Assembly: GCA_964438715.1 (NCBI GenBank)
Contig: CAYTLQ010000192.1
Span: forward strand, 1-24,223
DNA length: 24,223 nt
Origin: CAYTLQ01 sp964438715
GTDB lineage: Bacteria > Bacteroidota > Ignavibacteria > Ignavibacteriales > Ignavibacteriaceae
Reading direction: 5' to 3'
The translations under genes and the position numbers were made by a program. Below, piece by piece: positions 17,729 through 24,223 of this stretch. The notes under the pieces were generated by a model, which saw nothing but the letters and a program-made list of their open reading frames with translations, was not told the DNA's origin and searched no databases. Numbering within the stretch: position 1 is the stretch's first letter; each line of letters begins with the position of its first letter.

Positions 17729-19749
17729 TACTTAATCTGTTTTTTTAGTTTTTCAATCTCATCCCGTAATTGGGCAGCGCGCTCAAACTCTAAATCCTTT
17801 GCCGCCTGAAGCATCTCCTGACGAAGTTGTTCAATAAGTTCTGTTTTCTGCTCGTTACTCATATAACGGATTACCGGCTCGGCTACTTTCGTAATTGAGG
17901 TGTTAAGTTTATCATCATCTTTTTTCCTCAATTCTGCAATTGATGTAGAGGACAGTATTTCATCAACACTTTTATAAATTGTCTGGGGTACAATATTATT
18001 TTTTTCATTGTACTCTATCTGCACTCTTCTCCGCCGATTAGTTTCGGTAATCATTTTCTGCATCGACTGCGTTATAATATCTGCGTACATAATTACCTTA
18101 CCATTAACATTACGCGCCGTTCTTCCGGCGGTTTGCATAAGAGAGCGCTCACTTCGCAGAAACCCTTCTTTATCTGCATCTATGATAGCAACAAGGGATA
18201 CTTCCGGTAGATCGAGTCCTTCGCGCAATAAGTTAACCCCGACGAGTACATCAAAATCGCCCAGCCGAAGGTCTCGAAGAATTTCCACCCTTTCAAGAGC
18301 ATCAATATCTGAATGTATATATCGTACATTTATTCCAAGTCTGTCTAAATAATCAGAGAGATCCTCTGCCATTTTTTTTGTTAAAGTAGTAACGAGTACG
18401 CGTTCCTTTTTTACCACCCGTTCACGAATTTCTCCAATTAAATCGTCAATTTGTCCTTTTACCGGGCGTATTTCTACTTCGGGGTCGAGTAAACCGGTAG
18501 GTCGAATAATCTGTTCAACGACAACACCGCCGCTTCTTTCAAGTTCAAAATCTCCGGGCGTAGCGCTTACAAAAATTACCTGTTTCATGAACTGTTCAAA
18601 TTCTTCGAATTTCATAGGTCGGTTATCCAGAGCAGATGGCAAACGGAAACCATATTCCACGAGATTCATTTTTCTTGCTCTGTCTCCATTGTACATTCCG
18701 CGTACCTGTGGTACAGTAACATGCGACTCATCAATAATCAGAAGAAAATCTTCGGGAAAATAATCGAAAAGGCAATAAGGCCTCGAGCCGGGTTCTCGTC
18801 CATCAATGTGTCTTGAATAATTTTCAATCCCCGAACAGTAGCCGATTTCTTTCATCATTTCAATATCAAAACGCGTGCGTTGCTCAAGGCGTTGGGCTTC
18901 AAGATATTTTTCAGCTGAACGAAATTCCAGCAGTCTCTCAGCAAGTTCGGCTTCAATGGTAAGAATTGCACGATTAATTTTGTCTTTGTTGGAAACAAAA
19001 TACTTCGCCGGATAAATAGCAGCTGATTCAACTTCTTTTAATGTCTGCCCGGTTGTTGCATCGATTATGCTCACCTTTTCTATTTCATCATCAAAGTATT
19101 CAATCCGAATCGCCTCATCATATTGATAAGCCGGAATAACATCTATAACTTCACCACGGGCACGGAATGTTCCACGGGTAAACTCAACATCGTTTCTTTC
19201 ATAATAAATGTCTATAAGCTGACGCATAAGTTTTTTTCTCGGTAGTTCATCTCCTTTGTGGATAAACATCACCTGATCAGCATATTCTTGTGGTGCGCCG
19301 ATTCCATATATACAACTAACACTGGCAACAATTATAACATCATTTCTTCCTTCTATAAGAGCGGTGGTAGCTTTGAGGCGCAATCGGTCGATTTCTTCAT
19401 TAATAGAGAGGTCCTTTTCAATATAAAGGTCGCTTGAAACAACATAGGCTTCCGGTTGGTAGTAGTCGTAATAGCTGATAAAAAATTCTACCGCATTCTC
19501 CGGGAAAAACGCCTTAAATTCTGAATATAATTGAGCGGCAAGGGTTTTATTATGGGAAATAATCAATGTTGGTTTATTAATATTGGCAATAACATTTGAA
19601 ATAGTAAAGGTTTTACCACTGCCCGTAACGCCAAGTAATGTCTGGTATCTCTCCCCTCGTAAAATTCCCTCGGTCAATTGCCGAATGGCTTCCGGCTGGT
19701 CACCCGAGGGAGAATAATTTGAGGAAAGTTTAAATTGCTTTTTTTTCAT
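17728..19749 (-). CDS. uvrB: UvrABC excinuclease subunit B
   Basis: UvrB is the damage-verifying helicase-like subunit of nucleotide excision repair, loaded by UvrA and joined by UvrC for incision. The 673-residue length is normal. Seen in order: SPSGDQPEAI near the N-terminus; Walker A GVTGSGKT (about 40-47); the beta-hairpin sequence YYDYYQPEAYV used for strand separation and lesion probing; SVSCIYGIG; the DE-containing LLIIDESHVT; helicase motifs including FVSATPGDFE and GVNLLREGLDLPEVSLV; motif VI QTAGRTARNVNGKVI; and a C-terminal UVR motif (LRQEMLQAAKDLEFERAAQL) for UvrC contact. The start codon ATG at 19749 gives MKKKQFKLSSNYSPSGDQPE, as expected. It is transcribed away from the sensor kinase gene. 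The 163-base divergent gap shows an AAGAATTCTT palindrome, which I do not assign as an SOS box. Confidence 0.98.
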   Translation of the reverse strand: MKKKQFKLSSNYSPSGDQPEAIRQLTEGILRGERYQTLLGVTGSGKTFTISNVIANINKPTLIISHNKTLAAQLYSEFKAFFPENAVEFFISYYDYYQPEAYVVSSDLYIEKDLSINEEIDRLRLKATTALIEGRNDVIIVASVSCIYGIGAPQEYADQVMFIHKGDELPRKKLMRQLIDIYYERNDVEFTRGTFRARGEVIDVIPAYQYDEAIRIEYFDDEIEKVSIIDATTGQTLKEVESAAIYPAKYFVSNKDKINRAILTIEAELAERLLEFRSAEKYLEAQRLEQRTRFDIEMMKEIGYCSGIENYSRHIDGREPGSRPYCLFDYFPEDFLLIIDESHVTVPQVRGMYNGDRARKMNLVEYGFRLPSALDNRPMKFEEFEQFMKQVIFVSATPGDFELERSGGVVVEQIIRPTGLLDPEVEIRPVKGQIDDLIGEIRERVVKKERVLVTTLTKKMAEDLSDYLDRLGINVRYIHSDIDALERVEILRDLRLGDFDVLVGVNLLREGLDLPEVSLVAIIDADKEGFLRSERSLMQTAGRTARNVNGKVIMYADIITQSMQKMITETNRRRRVQIEYNEKNNIVPQTIYKSVDEILSSTSIAELRKKDDDKLNTSITKVAEPVIRYMSNEQKTELIEQLRQEMLQAAKDLEFERAAQLRDEIEKLKKQIK

Positions 19750-19912
19750 CTTTATATGAAATTTTGAGAAGAATTCTTAGAAAACCTAATAAGAAATGTA
19801 CTAAAGATAAGGCATCGATAAAATGCAATTAATTTCTTGTAATGTATTGGTTCATCCACTTTAAATAATGCGAACATATTCTTTAAACCATTGATATTTT
19901 CCTGTTGTCATT

Positions 19913-22900
19913 ATGACAAATAAAATACTTTTGACAATCATTGCTCTTTTTTCTCTTAGTGTTTTGCCTTCAACTCGTGGAAAGTTTTATACTGTAGAAT
20001 CCGGTCTGTCACAGTCGAATGTAAGAGCACTAATTCAGGATAAACAAGGGTTTATGTGGCTAGGAACATGGGATGGGTTGAACCGATTTGACGGATACTC
20101 ATTTCGTCATTTTAAGCCGGGAATCTCTTCACTAAACTCCGTCAATTCAAACAGTATCATTCATTTGTATTGCGACTCTCTTGACAAAATTTGGTTAGTT
20201 CTTTCCGACGGCAGAGTAAATGTATTTAACAAGAGTACTGAAGAATTCATTTCAGTAAAGGAAAGAAAGAACGGTGATGATTTACTCATTGATTTTCTTT
20301 CGGGTTTACGCCCCGATGCTCGCGGAAATTTTTGGGCAATGACTAAGAATGGAATGGTCGTTATTAATTCTGCTACCTTTAGTGTTACACGGCAATTACC
20401 TATGGATATTAGTAATTACTTTCCGAACCGGATGTTTTCCATTTCTATAAACAAACTTTTATACTTTATCAACAGCAGGGGTTTTTTAGATAGCACAAAA
20501 ACACCTTTCGATAGTTATGCACTGTGTTATGTAACTTCCGCAAAAATACTGCTTGGTACAACTGACGGCGATTTATATGAATTTGATGTATCCAAAAAAA
20601 TTTTTACAAAAATTCTTCCAAGGGGAATCCAATCAAATGATATTGGAAATATTTATTTCCTTAGTAAGGAGGGAAACAATATCTGGATAGCTTCTGCTAC
20701 GGGATTAAAAAAATTGCAAATTTCTCATTCCGGTAATAATACCTTATACAGCAAAGTGGAAGCAGAAGAACTTGATATAATAAAAAAGGACATTAAATTA
20801 CCTGTTTCAGTTTTTACCGTGTATCGTGATGTTTCAGGTGTTCTTTGGGTGGGTTTGGCTACCGGACTCTATAAAATTAATCCACTGCGAAAAAAATTTG
20901 AAGTGTTACCAAAGAATAATAATTATCGTGATGTAATTAATGCAAATATGGCTTTCGCTCTTTATCCATTGGATAATAATTTGTTACTCATTGGTACGAG
21001 AGGAGGATTATTCGAATATAATTTCCAAAGTGATAGGGTGAGTCCTGTTTCATTGAAACATTCTTCGCATTCGCATGAGGCGGTTATCGTTATTTTTCGG
21101 AGTCATAATGGAAAAATCTGGCTTGGGACAAAAGATGCGATTTGTGAATATAATCCTGTAACAAAACAATGTACATCAACTAAACTCAACAATCCCAAGC
21201 CAAATAATTATACACTTGTAACCTCAATAACTGAAGATGATAACAAAAAACTCTGGCTTGGAACTACCTCAGGAATTTTTCACTTCGATCCGATTCATAA
21301 AAAATATACCACACATAATTATGATACTACTTTTGGTGTGGAAGGGGATACCTATATCCTTTCTCTTTTATACTCAAATGGCTATCTATGGGCTGGTACC
21401 AACAGTGAAGGTCTCTTAAAAATTAACACAAAAGATATGAGTTACAAAAGGTTTCTAGCAGAACCCGGGAAGGAAAATATTCTGCCGAATAATAAAGTAA
21501 CCGCTTTGTTTGAAGATGATGATAAGCGATTATGGATTGCAACGCTGGGAGGTGGAATATCTGTTCTCTCAGAAGATGAATTACAATATAAGAGGATAAA
21601 TGAGTCAAATGGTCTTCCGAATAATTCAGTTTATGGTTTTCTAAATGATGATAAAGGGAATCTTTGGCTTTCCACGAACAACGGAATTTGCCGAATCAAC
21701 AAAAGAACACTTAAAGTAAAATCGTATTCCAGGCTTGATGGACTACCCTCAGTTGAATATAATCAAAATAGTTATGCTAAAGGGTCCGACGGTCAATTAT
21801 ATTTTGGAGGGGTAAATGGCATAGTCCGATTTCATCCAAAAAATATTTCGGATAATCCTTTTATGCCCTCGGTAGTAATGACAAATTTTCATTTGTTTAA
21901 TACACCAAACCCTGCTTTCACACTAAAAAAAGAAATCGAACTCACATATAATCAAAATTTTATCTCCATAGAGCTTGCAGGTCTTTTGTTTGAAAACCCC
22001 GAATCACATCGTTATGCATTTCTTTTAGAAGGATATAATAAAGATTGGGTTGAACTAAATAACAGAAGAATAGCTGATTTATCAAACATTCCTCCCGGAG
22101 AATATACATTTAAAGCGAAAGCCGCCAACGAGGATAATATTTGGAGTAATGAGTTTACTTTGATGAAAATTATCATCACTCCTCCATTCTGGCAGACGCT
22201 TTGGTTCAGGATGGGTATTGTACTTTTATTAATTATCCTCCTTCTTTCAAGCTACAGAATTTTCATCAAAAGAAAATATTTATTACAGATTGCAAAACTG
22301 GAAAACGAAAAACTTCTCATACAGGAACAGAATAAATTACGGGATAAAATTTCCAGAGATCTTCATGATGATCTGGCATCAACTGTAAGTAGTTTAAATT
22401 ATTATATTCAATTAATGAAACAAGTTACCGATGCCTCAAATGAACAATTTATGAGGTATTTAAATAAGAGTTCAGACATCATTGTTCGTGCTGAAGAGGC
22501 TATTAGTGATATTGTATGGTCGGTATCGCCATATAAAGATTCAATATCTGATACTGCAAAAAAAATTGAAACTTTTATAAAAGAGGTAGCTGAGGCGTCG
22601 AATAAAACAATTCTTTTCACAAAAAATTATCGTGAAAACTTTTTCATTTCCTCAGAAACCAGAAAGAATATTTATCTAATAGCTAAAGAAGCAGTTTATA
22701 ATGCGATTAAATATTCTTCTGCAAATAGAATATCCGTATTGCTCTATGAGGAGGATAATTATATTTGTCTTAAAGTCGAGGATAATGGAAAGGGCTTTTC
22801 AATACAACAGGAAATGGACTCACCCTCAGGAAATGGACTTCTTAATCTGAAGCGACGGGCCGGTGAAATTAATGCAGAGCTACAAATTACTTCAGAAATT

Positions 22901-22954
22901 AACAATGGAACAACAATACTACTTAAGGTAGCTGAGGAAAAAGACAAAAAATAA
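19913..22954 (+). CDS. Membrane sensor histidine kinase with periplasmic two-component-regulator propeller and Y_Y_Y domain
   Basis: The 1013-residue sensor has a signal peptide (MTNKILLTIIALFSLSVLPS) and then a large periplasmic propeller of Reg_prop repeats (IQDKQGFMWLGTWDGLNRFD, RDVSGVLWVGLATGLYKI, DNKKLWLGTTSGIFHFD, DDKRLWIATLGGGISVL, DDKGNLWLSTNNGICRI and others). A Y_Y_Y domain follows at about 676-760 (HRYAFLLEGYNKDW, IPPGEYTFKAKAAN), then one membrane helix at about 764-784. The cytoplasmic part is a HisKA_3-type kinase: phospho-acceptor His818 in ISRDLHDDLAST, then a HATPase domain with EAVYNAIKYS (N box), DNGKGF and GNGLLNLKRRAG. Unlike hybrid two-component systems of Bacteroides, it has no fused receiver or AraC domain. 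The NarL-type regulator gene 48 bases downstream is its probable partner. The ligand is unknown; in relatives this architecture often senses carbohydrates or envelope signals. Confidence 0.93.
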   Translation: MTNKILLTIIALFSLSVLPSTRGKFYTVESGLSQSNVRALIQDKQGFMWLGTWDGLNRFDGYSFRHFKPGISSLNSVNSNSIIHLYCDSLDKIWLVLSDGRVNVFNKSTEEFISVKERKNGDDLLIDFLSGLRPDARGNFWAMTKNGMVVINSATFSVTRQLPMDISNYFPNRMFSISINKLLYFINSRGFLDSTKTPFDSYALCYVTSAKILLGTTDGDLYEFDVSKKIFTKILPRGIQSNDIGNIYFLSKEGNNIWIASATGLKKLQISHSGNNTLYSKVEAEELDIIKKDIKLPVSVFTVYRDVSGVLWVGLATGLYKINPLRKKFEVLPKNNNYRDVINANMAFALYPLDNNLLLIGTRGGLFEYNFQSDRVSPVSLKHSSHSHEAVIVIFRSHNGKIWLGTKDAICEYNPVTKQCTSTKLNNPKPNNYTLVTSITEDDNKKLWLGTTSGIFHFDPIHKKYTTHNYDTTFGVEGDTYILSLLYSNGYLWAGTNSEGLLKINTKDMSYKRFLAEPGKENILPNNKVTALFEDDDKRLWIATLGGGISVLSEDELQYKRINESNGLPNNSVYGFLNDDKGNLWLSTNNGICRINKRTLKVKSYSRLDGLPSVEYNQNSYAKGSDGQLYFGGVNGIVRFHPKNISDNPFMPSVVMTNFHLFNTPNPAFTLKKEIELTYNQNFISIELAGLLFENPESHRYAFLLEGYNKDWVELNNRRIADLSNIPPGEYTFKAKAANEDNIWSNEFTLMKIIITPPFWQTLWFRMGIVLLLIILLLSSYRIFIKRKYLLQIAKLENEKLLIQEQNKLRDKISRDLHDDLASTVSSLNYYIQLMKQVTDASNEQFMRYLNKSSDIIVRAEEAISDIVWSVSPYKDSISDTAKKIETFIKEVAEASNKTILFTKNYRENFFISSETRKNIYLIAKEAVYNAIKYSSANRISVLLYEEDNYICLKVEDNGKGFSIQQEMDSPSGNGLLNLKRRAGEINAELQITSEINNGTTILLKVAEEKDKK

Positions 22955-22974
22955 CCTAATTGGGTTATAGACTT
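22952..22974 (+). repeat. 23-bp hairpin element, copy 1, starting at the sensor kinase stop codon
   Basis: The TAA stop begins this element. ATAACCT pairs with GGGTTAT (22951-22957 with 22962-22968, one G-U pair, loop AATT) and is followed by GACTT. It matches copy 2 at 23639-23661 at 19 of 23 positions. It could be an attenuator between kinase and regulator genes, an RNA processing site, or a protein-binding palindrome. Confidence 0.6.
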
Positions 22975-23002
22975 ACAATCTTTATTTCATCATTTTTTAA
23001 AT

Positions 23003-23641
23003 ATGGATAATAATAAAATCCGAATAGCAATCATAGAGGACAATACCGACTTTCGTGAGGGGTTGGCATTTTTTATTAATTCAACATCAGCTTACACCTG
23101 TGTTGGTACATTCGGGTCGGTTGAAATAGCGCTGAAGAACTTTAAAGAATGTGATATTTTACTTCTCGACATTAACCTGCCTGGTACTTCAGGCGTTGAA
23201 GCTATTTCGTTAATAAAGGCCATTTCTGATAAAATAAAAATAATTATGTTAACAGTATTTGAGGATGACAATAATATTTTTAACTCTCTGGCGGCAGGAG
23301 CTGATGGATACTTGTTGAAAAAAACTCACCCTTTGAAAATACTCTCTGCTCTCGAAGATGTATTATCGGGTGGCTCAGCAATGTCACCGTTTGTTGCGAG
23401 GAGGGTATTAGAGCACTTTAAAGCTAATAGTTCAATTTCTGCCGACTATCAACTCTCCACAAGAGAAAAAGAGATTTTAAAGTATTTGGTTGAGGGAGTA
23501 GAGACAAAAGTAATCGCTAATACCCTTTTCATTAGTTACGATACCGTACGCAATCATATTAAAAATATTTATTCGAAACTTAATGTCTCCTCAAAATCTC
23601 AAGCCGTAGCGAAAGCCATTAAAGAGCGACTCATAAAATAA
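23003..23641 (+). CDS. NarL/FixJ-family response regulator
   Basis: This 212-residue regulator has a receiver domain (about 5-122) with acidic Glu12 and Asp13, phospho-acceptor Asp56 in DILLLDINLPG, Thr84 and Lys106, all the expected switch residues. A C-terminal LuxR/NarL-type helix-turn-helix domain (about 148-210) follows: LSTREKEILKYLVEG and then TKVIANTLFISYDTVRNHIK, finishing with YSKLNVSSKSQAVAKA. When phosphorylated it should dimerise and bind DNA. It follows the HisKA_3 sensor by 48 bases, and HisKA_3 kinases typically pair with NarL-type regulators, so they are almost certainly one system and probably one transcript. ATG at 23003 is the natural start, immediately before the first receiver strand. 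The intergenic hairpin may lower its expression relative to the kinase or be a regulatory site. The regulon is not visible in the window. Confidence 0.95.
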   Translation: MDNNKIRIAIIEDNTDFREGLAFFINSTSAYTCVGTFGSVEIALKNFKECDILLLDINLPGTSGVEAISLIKAISDKIKIIMLTVFEDDNNIFNSLAAGADGYLLKKTHPLKILSALEDVLSGGSAMSPFVARRVLEHFKANSSISADYQLSTREKEILKYLVEGVETKVIANTLFISYDTVRNHIKNIYSKLNVSSKSQAVAKAIKERLIK

Positions 23642-23661
23642 CTCAAATGGGTTATTGACTT
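23639..23661 (+). repeat. 23-bp hairpin element, copy 2, starting at the response regulator stop codon
   Basis: The TAA stop again begins the element. AATAACTC pairs with GGGTTATT (23637-23644 with 23649-23656, one G-U pair, loop AAAT), then GACTT. It differs from copy 1 at four positions, mostly compensated within the stem. TTGACT inside it could also act as a -35-like sequence for the broken downstream ORF. Confidence 0.6.
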
Positions 23662-23721
23662 TTACCTCGTTCTGATAATAACTATGCAAGGTTATTATAT
23701 GTGTAAATTACAGGAGTTGCA

Positions 23722-23959
23722 ATGAATACCAAAGTATTAAAATTTCCTCTTCTGCGTTTTTGTAATTAATTTGAAACTATCTAAGTAGCGCGAAAAATAT
23801 ATTGTACCAAACGGGCTCTTACAAAATGTTTATTTTGTTAACGATACAGCAGGATGGATAGTGGGGTAAAAAATCTTTTACTGCTCCAAAAGGGGAAAAA
23901 ACCGAAAGGAACAGTATCGTGTTAATAATGATAAGATGTCTTTGATTTATTTTTTTTGA
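23722..23959 (+). pseudogene. Broken ORF of a secreted YCF48/BNR-repeat-like protein (decayed or sequence errors)
   Basis: An ATG at 23722 has a strong ribosome-binding site (CAGGAG seven bases before) and reads MNTKVLKFPLLRFCN then stops at 23767. Deleting one T from the run of five near 23759 continues the reading as VINLKLSK. In that same frame 23789-23866 encodes REKYIVPNGLLQNVYFVNDT followed by AGWIVG, a typical YCF48/BNR-like repeat of exported proteins in this phylum. After another stop (TAA at 23867) the frame goes on as KIFYCSKRGKNRKEQY, resembling the usual 'I...TDGGKNWKEQ' half-repeat. So one frameshift and two internal stops (TAG 23786, TAA 23867) interrupt a recognisable gene, before TGA at 23957. 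Adapter sequence starts about 95 bases later and itself carries mismatches, so error-rich end reads are a likelier cause than biological decay. Confidence 0.55.
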
Positions 23960-24052
23960 TAATAATATCACCGCATAATTTTTGCAATGAGCTTCATCGG
24001 CTAAAAGGTATTAATTAAATGTATTTTACTCTCTTGAATAGAGAGTGCAGAC

Positions 24053-24118
24053 CTGTCTCTGATAGACATCTCCGAGCCCACGAGACCGTAGTAGGTTGCG
24101 TATGCCGTCTTCCGCTTG
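24053..24118 (+). other. Illumina Nextera adapter read-through (transposase end, i7 index, P7 end)
   Basis: Bases 24053-24086 match the Nextera read-through adapter (begins CTGTCTCT, ends CCGAGCCCACGAGAC) at 32 of 34 positions. Bases 24087-24094 (CGTAGTAG) sit exactly where the 8-base i7 index belongs and differ by one base from the index I remember as N702 (CGTACTAG). Bases 24095-24118 match the reverse complement of P7 (CGTATGCCGTCTTC core) at 20 of 24. The order and spacing are exact. This is library sequence and not part of the genome. Confidence 0.97.
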
Positions 24119-24223
24119 AAAAAGTAAATAAACGCAGTGGCGCTGTGTGAGGTAAGTATTTGCGGGACCGAGACACAGTAATGACACTGGTATTGACGGA
24201 ACCTCATGGACACACAAGGATGA
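24119..24223. other. Post-adapter noise
   Basis: Directly after the P7 end comes an A-run (24119-24123) and then about 100 bases with no recognisable coding or repeat structure and a composition less AT-rich than the rest. This is what reads give after running off the fragment and adapter. It should be trimmed together with the adapter. Confidence 0.85.

Noticed and set aside
19769..19785. AAGAATTCTT palindrome upstream of uvrB as an SOS/LexA box
   Set aside because: It does not match a LexA consensus I know for this phylum, and short AT-rich palindromes are common here.
19840..19861. Third copy of the 23-bp hairpin element upstream of the sensor kinase gene
   Set aside because: Only about 16 of 23 positions match with a gap and there is no proper stem; kept only as a hint.
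24028..24046. Perfect 7-bp inverted repeat ACTCTCT/AGAGAGT as a terminator
   Set aside because: It lies six bases before the adapter in an unreliable region, and it has no U-run.
1..24223. CRISPR arrays, tRNA/rRNA genes, insertion sequences, integrases
   Set aside because: I looked for regularly spaced repeats, cloverleaf-like segments, transposase motifs and terminal inverted repeats and saw none.

Overview
The window looks like one complete assembled contig from an uncultured, AT-rich bacterium of the Bacteroidota/Chlorobi side of the tree, most likely Ignavibacteria-like. Three things point there. A secreted propeller protein ends in a type IX secretion C-terminal domain opening with the YPNPFNP motif. 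A sensor kinase carries a two-component-regulator propeller and a Y_Y_Y domain. Most starts lack a Shine-Dalgarno sequence. This placement is inference; no marker phylogeny was possible.

Layout: (1) 1-510, the 3' part of an SGNH/GDSL hydrolase whose 5' end is broken at the contig edge. (2) 514-2985, minus strand, a two-domain family 2 glycosyltransferase followed by a DUF4922 (GalT/HIT-fold) nucleotidyltransferase-like protein. (3) 3128-9689, a tight plus-strand run: a stand-alone protein resembling the C-terminal half of SecA, glnE, a DUF2723 GT-C-type membrane protein and an AI-2E/PerM-family permease. (4) 9807-12371, a 12-repeat propeller protein for type IX export. (5) 12530-16390, an 88-residue unknown and dnaE. 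(6) 16396-16737, minus strand, a small two-helix membrane protein with four cysteines. (7) 16967-17683, a probable outer-membrane beta-barrel, then a strong hairpin shared with convergent uvrB (17728-19749). (8) 19913-23641, a propeller histidine kinase and its NarL-type response regulator, each followed by a near-identical 23-bp hairpin element that starts at the stop codon. (9) 23642-24223, a decayed or error-filled tail: a broken secreted-protein ORF with a YCF48/BNR-like repeat, then an Illumina Nextera adapter with index and poly-A, then noise.

How the genes relate: housekeeping functions (dnaE, uvrB, glnE) are mixed with envelope functions (glycosyltransferases, DUF2723, barrel, type IX cargo). 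The two-component pair is the only clear regulatory unit. The most interesting biological item is the SecA-derived protein at 3128-3772. It aligns by eye along SecA's second nucleotide-binding domain and helical wing, but lacks the first motor domain and the arginine-rich motif VI. The most important practical item is that the last ~170 bases are sequencing adapter and junk rather than genome, and the few hundred bases before them should be treated as suspect.
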